From positions 1 to 64,000 of the forward strand of contig CAVWOV010000041.1 in NCBI GenBank assembly GCA_963756715.1: DNA of 64,000 bases, in the 5' to 3' direction. The DNA comes from VAZQ01 sp963756715 (GTDB lineage Bacteria; Pseudomonadota; Alphaproteobacteria; Rhizobiales; Xanthobacteraceae). The notes beneath the pieces are model-generated. The model saw only the letters and a program-made list of their open reading frames with translations, did not search any database and was not told the DNA's origin. Below are positions 9,830 to 17,504 of the stretch, piece by piece (position 1 is the stretch's first letter; each line of letters begins with the position of its first letter). Position numbers and translations under genes: made by a program.

Positions 9830-10297
9830 TTACTCGTTTGGATTGTTCTGCACGTCGAGGATGGCGCGCACGGCGTACATGTCGTCGACCGACTGTTCGC
9901 TGCGGGTCGAGATGACATCGCGCAGCCTGCGCGCCGAGGACGGGAAACTCTCCAGCATCTTGAGGAACAGCGAGCGCGGAATGCGCAGCACGCTCGACGG
10001 CTCAAGTGCGATCGCGGTCATCGGCCGCTTGGTCTCGGTGATCATCGCGAGCTCGCCGAGCAGCGTCATCGGCCCGACCTTGATGTTCTCGCCGTAGGCC
10101 GGATTGCCGGAAAGCGCAAACGAGCCCTCTTGCACAACGTAGCCGCCGTCGGCCAATTCGCCGGCGCTGAACAGCGCCTCGCCGCTATGGATGTAACGGT
10201 TCTCCGCGCCGATCGCTAAAATGCGCAGCGCATCGCGGCCCAGCATGCTGAGCGTCGGAACCCGTTCGAAGAACGCGATATCGTCCTCGATGGTCAT
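9830..10297 (-). CDS. Cyclic nucleotide-binding domain protein
   Basis: A 155-residue soluble protein made almost wholly of one cNMP-binding (CAP-type) beta-roll: GEALFSAGELADGGYVVQEG, then GPMTLLGELAMITETKRPMT, the phosphate-binding-cassette region, then the C-helix. There is no helix-turn-helix, so it is not a Crp/Fnr-type repressor by itself. The gene starts 9 bases after the response-regulator stop and is co-directional, so the two are probably one transcript. The function is unknown; it may sense a nucleotide for a partner protein. Confidence 0.85.
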   Translation of the reverse strand: MTIEDDIAFFERVPTLSMLGRDALRILAIGAENRYIHSGEALFSAGELADGGYVVQEGSFALSGNPAYGENIKVGPMTLLGELAMITETKRPMTAIALEPSSVLRIPRSLFLKMLESFPSSARRLRDVISTRSEQSVDDMYAVRAILDVQNNPNE

Positions 10298-10306
10298 TGA
10301 TCGAGT

Positions 10307-10993
10307 TCACGGCACAAGTTTATAGCCGCCTGCTTCGGTGACCAGGATGGCGGGGATCGCGGCGTCTTTTTCGACCTTTTGACGCAGCCGATAGATGTGC
10401 GTTTCGAGCGTGTGTGTGGTGACACCGGAATTGTAGCCCCAGACCTCTTGCAGCAAGGTTTCACGCGACACCGGCTTTTGCCCTGCCCGATAAAGATAGC
10501 GCAGGATCGCGGTTTCCTTTTCGGTCAAGCGGACCTTGTTGCCCTTGGAGTTGAGCAGAAGCTTCGAACTGGGGCGGAATGTGTAGGGCCCGATGGCAAA
10601 GACTGCGTCCTCGCTCGCCTCATGCTGGCGCAATTGCGCCCGGATCCGCGCCAGCAGTACCGCAAAGCGAAACGGCTTTGCGACGTAGTCGTTGGCGCCG
10701 AACTCCAGCCCCAGGATGGTATCGGAATCGGTGTTGTGGCCGGTCAGCATGATGATCGGTGCCTTGAAGCCGTTCTTGCGCAGGATGCGCACGGCTTCGC
10801 GGCCGTCAACGTCGGGCAGGCCGACGTCCATGATCACCAGATCGATCTGGCCGGCCTTGGCGGCCTGCACCCCCTTGGTGCCGTTGTCGACTGCGATCGA
10901 TTCGAACTCCTCGTGCAGCGCAAGCTGCTCGACCAGCGCCTCGCGCAGTTCGTCATCATCGTCGACGATCAAAATCTTGCGGGCATTCGACAT
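10307..10993 (-). CDS. OmpR-family response regulator
   Basis: Two-component response regulator: an N-terminal receiver (ILIVDDDDE acidic pocket; phospho-acceptor Asp in LVIMDVGLPDVDG; Lys in VAKPFRF) and a C-terminal winged-helix DNA-binding domain (VRLTEKETAILRYLYRAG, then THTLETHIYRLRQKVE). ATG 10993 is chosen over the longer 11056 reading because MSNARKILIVDDDD is the usual family start and AGAGG lies upstream. The protein is 228 residues. No histidine kinase is adjacent, so the cognate kinase must lie elsewhere. It is followed 9 bases later by the cNMP-domain gene. Confidence 0.93.
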   Translation of the reverse strand: MSNARKILIVDDDDELREALVEQLALHEEFESIAVDNGTKGVQAAKAGQIDLVIMDVGLPDVDGREAVRILRKNGFKAPIIMLTGHNTDSDTILGLEFGANDYVAKPFRFAVLLARIRAQLRQHEASEDAVFAIGPYTFRPSSKLLLNSKGNKVRLTEKETAILRYLYRAGQKPVSRETLLQEVWGYNSGVTTHTLETHIYRLRQKVEKDAAIPAILVTEAGGYKLVP

Positions 10994-11130
10994 TCCCAAA
11001 AACCTCTGGAGTAGAAAGACGTCGCCGCTTTTGCGGCGTTGCGCGAAGTAGAGCATTCGGGGCTAAAAGAGCAAGCGGGGTCTGTTATCCGGCAGTGGTT
11101 GGCGGACGCCCGGAAACGAGGGTCTGGGCC

Positions 11131-11664
11131 ATGCGGGGTCGTGCCATTTCCGTCATCCGTGTACGCGTTCGACCGGGCAAGCGCACCTGCGGCGTGCTTC
11201 TGGCGGGGCCGCTCGCAATCCCGGTGGTGCTCGGACGCGCGGGGGTCCGGGCGAACAAGCGCGAGGGGGATGGCGCCACCCCGCGTGGCTGCTTTCGGCT
11301 GTTGCGCCTGTGGTGGCGAGCCGATCGCCTGCCCCGGCCGGCGACCGCGCTGCCGGTGCGGCGCATCACGCCGGACCTCGCATGGTGTGAAGATACCGCT
11401 GACCGCCGCTACAACCGATCGTTTTTCCGGTCGGCCAATGAACCAGGCGACCGCCTTTGGCGCGCCGACCGGCTGTACGATTTGATCATTGAGATCGACC
11501 ACAATACGCGGCCGCGAATCGCCGGACGGGGCAGCGCCGTGTTCGTCCACCTGGCGCGGCCGAATCGCTCGCCAACCGCCGGCTGCGTCGCGCTCAATGC
11601 CGAAGTGCTCCGCCGCCTGCTGGCGCGGCTCGGACCGGACACGCGGATCGCGATCGACCTTTAG
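11131..11664 (+). CDS. L,D-transpeptidase catalytic-domain (YkuD-type) protein
   Basis: A small (177-residue) protein with the YkuD active-site signature: His in FVHLARPNRSPTAGCVAL and the catalytic Cys in the same block, preceded by GRGSAVF. L,D-transpeptidases make 3-3 cross-links in peptidoglycan or attach proteins to it. The Gly/Thr turn GDGATPRGCF, typical of the domain core, is visible near residue 50. No convincing Sec signal is seen from ATG 11131, so export is unclear; a longer frame from 11095 does not add one. The gene converges on yggS, with 16 bases between the stops. The region from 10994 to 11130 is the divergent promoter area shared with the response regulator. Confidence 0.8.
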   Translation: MRGRAISVIRVRVRPGKRTCGVLLAGPLAIPVVLGRAGVRANKREGDGATPRGCFRLLRLWWRADRLPRPATALPVRRITPDLAWCEDTADRRYNRSFFRSANEPGDRLWRADRLYDLIIEIDHNTRPRIAGRGSAVFVHLARPNRSPTAGCVALNAEVLRRLLARLGPDTRIAIDL

Positions 11665-11680
11665 TCTCGGAGACTGGCTG

Positions 11681-12379
11681 TCACGCCCGGCTGCCGAAGA
11701 TCGCCGTGCCGACCCGCACATGTGTCGCGCCGAACCCGATCGCGATCGGAAAATCCGCGCTCATTCCCATCGACAATAGTTTGAGCCCGTTGCGCTGCGC
11801 GATCTTGGCAGTCAGCGCAAAATGCGGCGCCGGCGGCTCGTCAGCCGGCGGAATGCACATGAGGCCGGCGATTGCGAGCCCGTAGGTTTCGCGGCAGTCC
11901 GCCAGAAACGCATCCGCTGCTTCCGGCAACACGCCGGCTTTCTGCGGCTCAGCGCCAGTGTTGACCTCGACGAACAGCAGTGGACTGCGGCCCTGCTTGG
12001 CGATCTCCTGCGCCAAGGCCTGCGCCAAACTCGCGCGGTCGACCGAATGGATCGCGTCAAACAGCGCGACGGCCTCCCTGGCCTTGTTGGATTGCAGCGG
12101 ACCGACGAGGTGCAGTTCCATGCCGGGATGCTGCGACTTGAGCGCCGGCCACTTGGCCTTAGCCTCCTGCACGCGATTTTCGCCGAAAACGCGTTGGCCG
12201 GCCGCGATCACCGGCTCGATCGCATCTACTCCGAACATCTTCGAAATCGCGACGAGTGTGACGGATGCCGGATCGCGCCGTGCGTCTGTGCAAGCCCGGG
12301 CGATGTCGGTACGCACCGCGGCGAGCCGGTCCGAAGAACCATCTGAATGAACCATCGCAGGTGCGTTAGGTGATTGCAT
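11681..12379 (-). CDS. yggS: YggS-family pyridoxal phosphate homeostasis protein
   Basis: PLP-binding TIM-barrel protein of the PLPHP/YggS family, without known catalytic activity, that buffers cellular PLP. The Schiff-base lysine is in LVAISKMFGVD. Other family blocks are FGENRVQEAKAKW, HLVGPLQSNKAREAV, FVEVNTGAEPQKAGV and LSMGMSADFPIAIGFGATHV with the phosphate-binding end GTAIFGSR. ATG 12379 is the first start, but ATG 12355 (MVHSDGSSDRL) fits the family equally well. The usual length is about 230 residues, as here. Confidence 0.93.
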   Translation of the reverse strand: MQSPNAPAMVHSDGSSDRLAAVRTDIARACTDARRDPASVTLVAISKMFGVDAIEPVIAAGQRVFGENRVQEAKAKWPALKSQHPGMELHLVGPLQSNKAREAVALFDAIHSVDRASLAQALAQEIAKQGRSPLLFVEVNTGAEPQKAGVLPEAADAFLADCRETYGLAIAGLMCIPPADEPPAPHFALTAKIAQRNGLKLLSMGMSADFPIAIGFGATHVRVGTAIFGSRA

Positions 12380-12615
12380 CAGTCTGCCGTCTCGTTCGCA
12401 CGGGCACGGGCCGTCGCGCCATGCAAAATCTGTTTGACCTTACGCGTTTGCGCCCTTGCCGTGAACGCCTGGAATTGAAAGTTCCAAATCATAATTGCGC
12501 TCGCGAAAATGGTATCCGCTCGCTATTTCACCTCGTCATCCCCATATCTCTATTGACCTCCGATTTATTACCTACTGACGCTTGCGGCGGAGGCTTCAAG
12601 AAAAAGGAAGCCCGC

Positions 12616-13089
12616 ATGAACACGTCCACGCAACATCGCGCGAAAGCGCGCGAATATACCGAGATGGTCAAGACGGCGACCAGTTCGGACGAGAAGCGCG
12701 AATTTCGAAAGCTTGAAGACAGCTTCACGGCGATGGCTGACAACGAAGAGTGGCTTGAGGACAATCGTCAAAAGATGGTCCATCGTCAAAAGATGGTCCA
12801 TGCGCAAGAACGCGCCGGATCTGGCGACGAGACCCGGACCGCGGAACGCGCTACGGCGGGCGTCGTCACGGTAGAAGGGGACAGCCTTACGGCGGACGAG
12901 GAGCACGTCCTTCGATGCCTTGGGGGCGCGCTCATCATGCAATGGAATGCCTTACCGAGGACCTTGCGAAGGGAGCTCTTCAACAATGCCGGCTCCATGG
13001 GCACGCTGTTGAAGACTGCGGAGCTCAGGGCGCAGATCGCTCGATTTCTGCACAAACATAAAGACGATGAAGATTCCGCGACGATTTGA
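12616..13089 (+). CDS. Small hypothetical protein with an 18-bp internal duplication
   Basis: I do not recognise a named family. The 157-residue product is hydrophilic and charged, probably alpha-helical in its first half (RAKAREYTEMVKTATSSDEK, then FRKLEDSFTAMADNEEWL), with no signal or membrane segment. ATG 12616 has a good AAGGAAG ribosome site. The N-terminal third resembles the many small proteins of Bradyrhizobium relatives that share an AdNEEWL-like motif (recalled, not searched). A perfect in-frame duplication adds RQKMVH a second time. The 236 bases upstream to yggS show no gene; this gene and yggS are divergent and would share that promoter area. Confidence 0.7.
   Translation: MNTSTQHRAKAREYTEMVKTATSSDEKREFRKLEDSFTAMADNEEWLEDNRQKMVHRQKMVHAQERAGSGDETRTAERATAGVVTVEGDSLTADEEHVLRCLGGALIMQWNALPRTLRRELFNNAGSMGTLLKTAELRAQIARFLHKHKDDEDSATI
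12766..12801 (+). repeat. Perfect 18-bp tandem duplication within a gene
   Basis: CGTCAAAAGATGGTCCAT occurs twice back to back (12766-12783 and 12784-12801). The unit is a multiple of three and inserts six residues in frame in the small hypothetical protein. Identical copies suggest a recent event or a slipping tract. Confidence 0.95.
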
Positions 13090-13122
13090 TCCGCGGCCGG
13101 ATAATTTGTGTCGGCTCCCTCG

Positions 13123-13422
13123 ATGTCGGACTGGGGCATGTCAAACGACTGCCAGCAATTCCGTGACATGGCGGCGAAGTACATTCGACGAGCGCGCAAG
13201 TTGCGGCCCGGCGATGACCGCCGGAGTCTGATGCACGTGGCGGCAGGCTATAAGCATCTCGCGCAAAAGGAGCAAGAGTCGAGCGGCGATTCCGAGACGC
13301 GCGCTGGCCTCTCGGGAAAACTAGCAAGGCGCCGACGCATCGTTCGATGGGGTTGGAGACATGGCCTACGAGTTTATCGCCTTGTCGCAAGAACGATTGG
13401 CCGAGCAACTCGCTCCCTGTGA
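13123..13422 (+). CDS. Small hypothetical protein
   Basis: About 99 residues, basic, starting MSDWGMSNDCQQFRDMAAKY (ATG 13138 is an alternative start). The beginning resembles short proteins of Rhizobiales with a C-x-x-[FY]-R-x-M-A-x-K-Y start (recalled). The latter half becomes Arg-rich (GKLARRRRIVRWGWRHG) and looks unlike the first, and its last 62 bases overlap the flippase reading frame. The 3' end may therefore be read-through past a recombination joint. No function can be given. Confidence 0.5.
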   Translation: MSDWGMSNDCQQFRDMAAKYIRRARKLRPGDDRRSLMHVAAGYKHLAQKEQESSGDSETRAGLSGKLARRRRIVRWGWRHGLRVYRLVARTIGRATRSL

Positions 13423-14650
13423 GCCGGGCTCGACGACTCAGGTGCTGCTCGCCCGATGGATGGGCAGCTTCGAGTTCGGCATCTATGTCTACGTCTGGAC
13501 CTGGGTGCTGCTGCTGGGACAATTGATCGATCTCGGGCTCGGCACCGCCGCGCAGCGCTTCATCCCGGAATATCGCGAGCGCGGCCTGTTCGCGCTGCTG
13601 CGCGGATTTAACGCCGGCAGCCGGTGGTTCGCGACCGGGATCGCGCTCTGCGTCGCCGCAGTCTGTGCCGGCGGCGTGTGGCTGCTCGAGCCGTGGCTCG
13701 ACCGCTACATGCTGATCCCGCTCTACCTCGCCTGCCTGGCATTCCCGGCCTATGCGCTCAACAACGTCCAGGAAGGCATTTCGCGCAGCTATGACTGGAT
13801 TGGCCTTTCGATGATGCCGGCCTACGTGGCCCGCCAGCTTCTGCTCACCATCCTGATGGCGGCCGCGTACTTCGCGAACCTGCCGATGAACGCAGTGACG
13901 GCGATGATCGCCGCCGGCCTGTCGGTCTGGCTGCCGGTGATCGGGCAGATGCTGCTGCTGAATCGCAAGCTCAAGACCCGCATCGAGCCCGGCCCGAAGG
14001 CGTACGAATTCAAGGTCTGGATCGCGACCGCGATGCCGATCCTGCTGGTCGAAGGCTTCTACGCGCTCCTCACCTACACGGACATCCTGGTGCTGCAGCA
14101 GTTCCGGCCGCCCGACGAGGTCGCGGTCTACTACGCCGCGGCGAAGACGCTCGCGCTCGTCGCCTTCATCCACTACTCGATCGCCGCCACCACGGCGCAC
14201 CGCTTCAGCACCTATCATGTGGCCGGCGACCGCGAGGGGCTGTCCGCCTTCCTGGCACAATCGATCAAATGGACGTTCTGGCCCTCGCTCGCTGCGACAG
14301 CGTTGCTGCTTGCCTTCGGCCGGCCGATCCTCAGCCTGTTCGGCGCTGAATTCACCGGCGGCTACTACCTGATGTTCATTCTGGCCATCGGTCTGTTGGC
14401 ACGCGCCGCAATCGGCCCGATCGAACGGCTGCTCAACATGCTGGGCGAGCAGCGCAGGTGCGCGCTCGTGCATGCGGGCGCCTTCGCGGTGAACTTCGGG
14501 CTGTGCATCATCCTCATCCCACTGCTGGGACCGGCCGGCGCCGCCATCGCCACCGCGGTTGCACTGGTCTTCGAATCTGTCTGGCTGTTCCTGGTGACCA
14601 AGAAGCGGCTCGGCTTCCACGTTTTCATCTGGGGCCGCGCGGAGCACTAA
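13361..14650 (+). CDS. Flippase-like polysaccharide membrane transport protein, N-terminus replaced
   Basis: A multi-pass inner-membrane protein of the MOP superfamily (Wzx/PST type), which flips lipid-linked sugars across the membrane. Hydrophobic segments recur throughout from VWTWVLLLGQLIDLG onward. Family similarity begins at TQVLLARWMGSFEFGIYVYV, with GLGTAAQRFIPEYRERG after it. Normal relatives have a further membrane segment before this block. Here the first 27 residues (MAYEFIALSQERLAEQLAPC and on) are hydrophilic and unrelated, so the first helix seems lost at a joint near 13435. The rest, about 400 residues, is intact with no frame change. The GNAT gene starts 4 bases after its stop, which suggests co-expression. 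Confidence 0.75.
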   Translation: MAYEFIALSQERLAEQLAPCEPGSTTQVLLARWMGSFEFGIYVYVWTWVLLLGQLIDLGLGTAAQRFIPEYRERGLFALLRGFNAGSRWFATGIALCVAAVCAGGVWLLEPWLDRYMLIPLYLACLAFPAYALNNVQEGISRSYDWIGLSMMPAYVARQLLLTILMAAAYFANLPMNAVTAMIAAGLSVWLPVIGQMLLLNRKLKTRIEPGPKAYEFKVWIATAMPILLVEGFYALLTYTDILVLQQFRPPDEVAVYYAAAKTLALVAFIHYSIAATTAHRFSTYHVAGDREGLSAFLAQSIKWTFWPSLAATALLLAFGRPILSLFGAEFTGGYYLMFILAIGLLARAAIGPIERLLNMLGEQRRCALVHAGAFAVNFGLCIILIPLLGPAGAAIATAVALVFESVWLFLVTKKRLGFHVFIWGRAEH

Positions 14651-14654
14651 AACC

Positions 14655-15806
14655 GTGCACGGCACGATCAAATCGGTTTTTCGTGTGGAGTGGCGGCCGC
14701 TGGCGGACTTGCATTCCGTCGCCGGCGAATGGCGATCACTGGCGGCGCAATCGCTTGAACCGAACGTGTTCTATGAACCGGCCTTCGCCCGCGCGGCCGC
14801 GCCGGTGTTCGGACACGATGCCGGTGCCGGGCTGGTGTGGTCGCGCACGGCATCCCCGCGCCTGCTCGGCCTCTTTCCGGCGCGCATCGAACGCCGGCGT
14901 TACGGCATTCCGTTGCCGGTGCTGACCGGCTGGACGCATCCGTTTGCGCCGCTCGGTACGCCCCTGGTCGATCACGATCTGGACGAACTCGTCGTCGCCG
15001 CCTGGCTCGATCACGTCGCCAACAATCCGCAACTGCCGAACCTCATGCTGCTGCCGTACTTTCCGGTGGACGGGAGAACCGCGCGGACGTTCGATACCAT
15101 CCTCGATCGGCGCGGCGGCCACTCACGCGTGTTCGGACGCCACGCGCGTGCGCTGCTGTCGCCCGGCGACGCGCGCGATGGCTATCTGGAGCGCGCGGTC
15201 GGCGGAAAGAAACGCAAGGAATTGCGCCGCCAGCGCAAACGGCTCGCCGACCAGGGCCTGCTGATGTCGGCCAGCACCAACGAGCCGGCCGCCGTCCTGC
15301 GTGCGGTTGACGATTTCTTCGCGCTCGAAGCCGGCGGCTGGAAGGGCCGCGCCGGAACTGCAGCACGCGACGACGAAGCGATCCGCACGTTCCTGCAAAC
15401 CGCCGTCACGGACTTGGCAGGCGAAGGCAAGGCGCGCGTCGCCAGGCTCCTGCTCGATGTCCGGCCGATTGCCGCCATCATCACGCTCCGGAGCGGTGCG
15501 ACCGCCTGGTGCTGGAAGATCGCCTATGACGAGAGTTTCGCCCGCTTCTCACCGGGCGTGCAATTGCTGCTCGACGTGACGCGGGAACTGCTCGACGATG
15601 ATAGCGTCACTCGCGCCAATTCCTGCGCCGACGAAAACCACCCGATGATCGACCATGTCTGGCGCGAACGGCTGGTGCTTGCCGACCGGCTGATGAGCGT
15701 TGGTCCCGGCGGCAAGTCGGCGTTCCGGCTCGCCTGCACGCTCGAAGCCTCCCGCCGCGCAGCCATCCGCGGCGCCAAGGCGCTACGCGGTCTCATCCGG
15801 CGCTGA
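14655..15806 (+). CDS. GNAT-fold acetyltransferase (BioF2/CelD-like)
   Basis: A 383-residue cytoplasmic protein resembling the FemAB/BioF2-like double-GNAT fold (Pfam Acetyltransf_6). The core includes KKRKELRRQRKRLADQG, then AVDDFFALEAGGWKGRAGTA and, near the end, a strand-helix block from ARVARLLLDVRPIAAIITLR to AYDESFARFSPG. Such proteins acylate cell-envelope or polysaccharide precursors; CelD-like members are often near exopolysaccharide genes. The start GTG 14655 lies 4 bases after the flippase stop, so the two are probably translationally linked. The acceptor is unknown. Confidence 0.8.
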   Translation: MHGTIKSVFRVEWRPLADLHSVAGEWRSLAAQSLEPNVFYEPAFARAAAPVFGHDAGAGLVWSRTASPRLLGLFPARIERRRYGIPLPVLTGWTHPFAPLGTPLVDHDLDELVVAAWLDHVANNPQLPNLMLLPYFPVDGRTARTFDTILDRRGGHSRVFGRHARALLSPGDARDGYLERAVGGKKRKELRRQRKRLADQGLLMSASTNEPAAVLRAVDDFFALEAGGWKGRAGTAARDDEAIRTFLQTAVTDLAGEGKARVARLLLDVRPIAAIITLRSGATAWCWKIAYDESFARFSPGVQLLLDVTRELLDDDSVTRANSCADENHPMIDHVWRERLVLADRLMSVGPGGKSAFRLACTLEASRRAAIRGAKALRGLIRR

Positions 15807-15818
15807 ACCCTGCGAACG

Positions 15819-17450
15819 TCAAGCTTGCTGCCGCAGCAGGCGGCGGATCACCTTGCCGGTCGTCGTCATCGGCATGTGCTCGATGAACGCGACCTCGCGC
15901 GGATATTCGTGCGCCGAGAGCCGCGTCTTCACGAAGGCCTGAATTTCGGCGGCGAGCAGGTCGGACGGCACATGGCCGGCTTTCAGCACGACGAACGCCT
16001 TGACGATCTCGGTGCGCAGCGCATCGGGCTTACCCACCACGGCGGCCAGCGAGACGGCCGGATGGCGGATCAGGCAATCCTCGATCTCGGTCGGACCGAT
16101 GCGATAGCCGGCGGACGTGATGACATCATCGTCGCGGCCGATGAACTGCACGTAGCCGTCATCGTCGGTCATTCCCTGGTCGCCGGTCGTCATCCAGTCG
16201 CCGATGAACTTCTCCCGCGTGGCTTCAGGCTTGCCCCAGTATTCGAGAAACATTACCGGATCGGGCCGCCGGATCGCGATCTGCCCGGTTTCGCCCGGCG
16301 CGCACTCCGAGCCGTCCGGGCGGATGACCCCGACCGTGTGTCCCGGCACCGGCTTGCCGATGGCACCCGGTTTCGACACGCCGATCGCCGCGCAGGACGC
16401 AACCACGAGATTACACTCGGTCTGGCCATAGAACTCGTTGATCGCGAGGCCGAGCGCCGACTTGCCCCATTCCAGCGTCTCGGCGCCGAGCGCCTCTCCG
16501 CCCGAGCCGACCGAGCGCAACCGGATGTCATGACGGCCGCGCGGGTCGCCGGCCGCGCGCAGCATCCGCAGTGCCGTCGGCGGGATGAAAGCGTTGCGCA
16601 CCGCCATACGCGCCATCAGCGCGAAGGCCTCGTCCGGGTCGAACTTCTCGAAGCGGGCGGCCACCACCGGAACACCGTAATGCAGCCCCGGCAGCAGCAC
16701 GTTGAGCAGGCCGCCCGCCCACGCCCAGTCGGCCGGCGTCCAGAACCGGTCGCCCGGCTGCGGCAGGAATTCGTGCGGAAATTCGATACCGGGGAGGTGC
16801 CCGAGCAGGACGCGGTGCGCGTGCAGCGCGCCCTTGGGCGAACCGGTCGTGCCCGAGGTGTAGACCATCAGCGCCGGGTCGTCGGCCGCGGTGTCGCGGG
16901 CCGTGAATTCGGACGATGCGCGCGCAAGGGACTCGGCGAATCCGAGTGCGCCATCGGCCGCGCCATCGACCGAGAGCACGAGAGCCAGGTCCGCCGCCGC
17001 GTCGCCGGTCTGCGCGAGCTTCTCCAATCCCTGCGCGTTGGTGATCAGCGCCCGCGCGCCGGAATCCCGCAGGCGATAGGAGACCGCTTCGACGCCGAAC
17101 AGCATGGCGAGCGGCAGCGCAATCGCACCGAGCTTGTAGATCGCCATGTGCGCAGCCGCCACCACCGGACCCTGCGGCAGCAGGATGGCGACCCGGTCGC
17201 CGGGGACGATGCCGTAGGCGGCCAGCACGTTGGCGAGCCGGTTCGAGGTGTCGCGCAAGGCCGCGTAGCTCACCTCGTCGATGCCGCCGTCAGCACGCAC
17301 ATTGAGAATGGCGGTACGGCCGGGATCGATCTCGGCCCAGCGGTCGCAGGCATCGATGCCGATGTTGTAGCGCGCCGGCACCTGCCAGCGGAACGAACGA
17401 TAGAGCGCCGCGTAATCGCGCAGATCGGGGAGGACGTGAGGAGCGTACAT
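15819..17450 (-). CDS. AMP-dependent acyl-CoA synthetase
   Basis: ANL-superfamily ligase that activates a carboxylic acid via its adenylate to the CoA thioester. Motifs are the P-loop MVYTSGTTGSPKGALHAH, NEFYGQTECN (A5), WMTTGDQGMTDDDGYVQFIG with the hinge DDVITSAGYRIGP, and the C-terminal catalytic lysine in MTTTGKVIRR. The overall arrangement resembles medium-chain/acetyl-type synthetases (MACS-like) of 540 residues. The acid substrate is not evident. The gene is convergent with the GNAT gene (12 bases between the stops) and is followed on its own strand by nothing close. The start ATG 17450 is 54 bases from the end of the RND operon. Confidence 0.9.
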   Translation of the reverse strand: MYAPHVLPDLRDYAALYRSFRWQVPARYNIGIDACDRWAEIDPGRTAILNVRADGGIDEVSYAALRDTSNRLANVLAAYGIVPGDRVAILLPQGPVVAAAHMAIYKLGAIALPLAMLFGVEAVSYRLRDSGARALITNAQGLEKLAQTGDAAADLALVLSVDGAADGALGFAESLARASSEFTARDTAADDPALMVYTSGTTGSPKGALHAHRVLLGHLPGIEFPHEFLPQPGDRFWTPADWAWAGGLLNVLLPGLHYGVPVVAARFEKFDPDEAFALMARMAVRNAFIPPTALRMLRAAGDPRGRHDIRLRSVGSGGEALGAETLEWGKSALGLAINEFYGQTECNLVVASCAAIGVSKPGAIGKPVPGHTVGVIRPDGSECAPGETGQIAIRRPDPVMFLEYWGKPEATREKFIGDWMTTGDQGMTDDDGYVQFIGRDDDVITSAGYRIGPTEIEDCLIRHPAVSLAAVVGKPDALRTEIVKAFVVLKAGHVPSDLLAAEIQAFVKTRLSAHEYPREVAFIEHMPMTTTGKVIRRLLRQQA

Positions 17451-17504
17451 CGTCGCGAAAGCTAGTCAGGTCGGCCGCCGACGTCCAGCACGCGATCGTT
17501 TCTG

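Noticed and set aside
15825..17465. 546-codon plus-strand open frame opposite the acyl-CoA synthetase
   Set aside because: A shadow: the ANL motifs are all on the minus strand.
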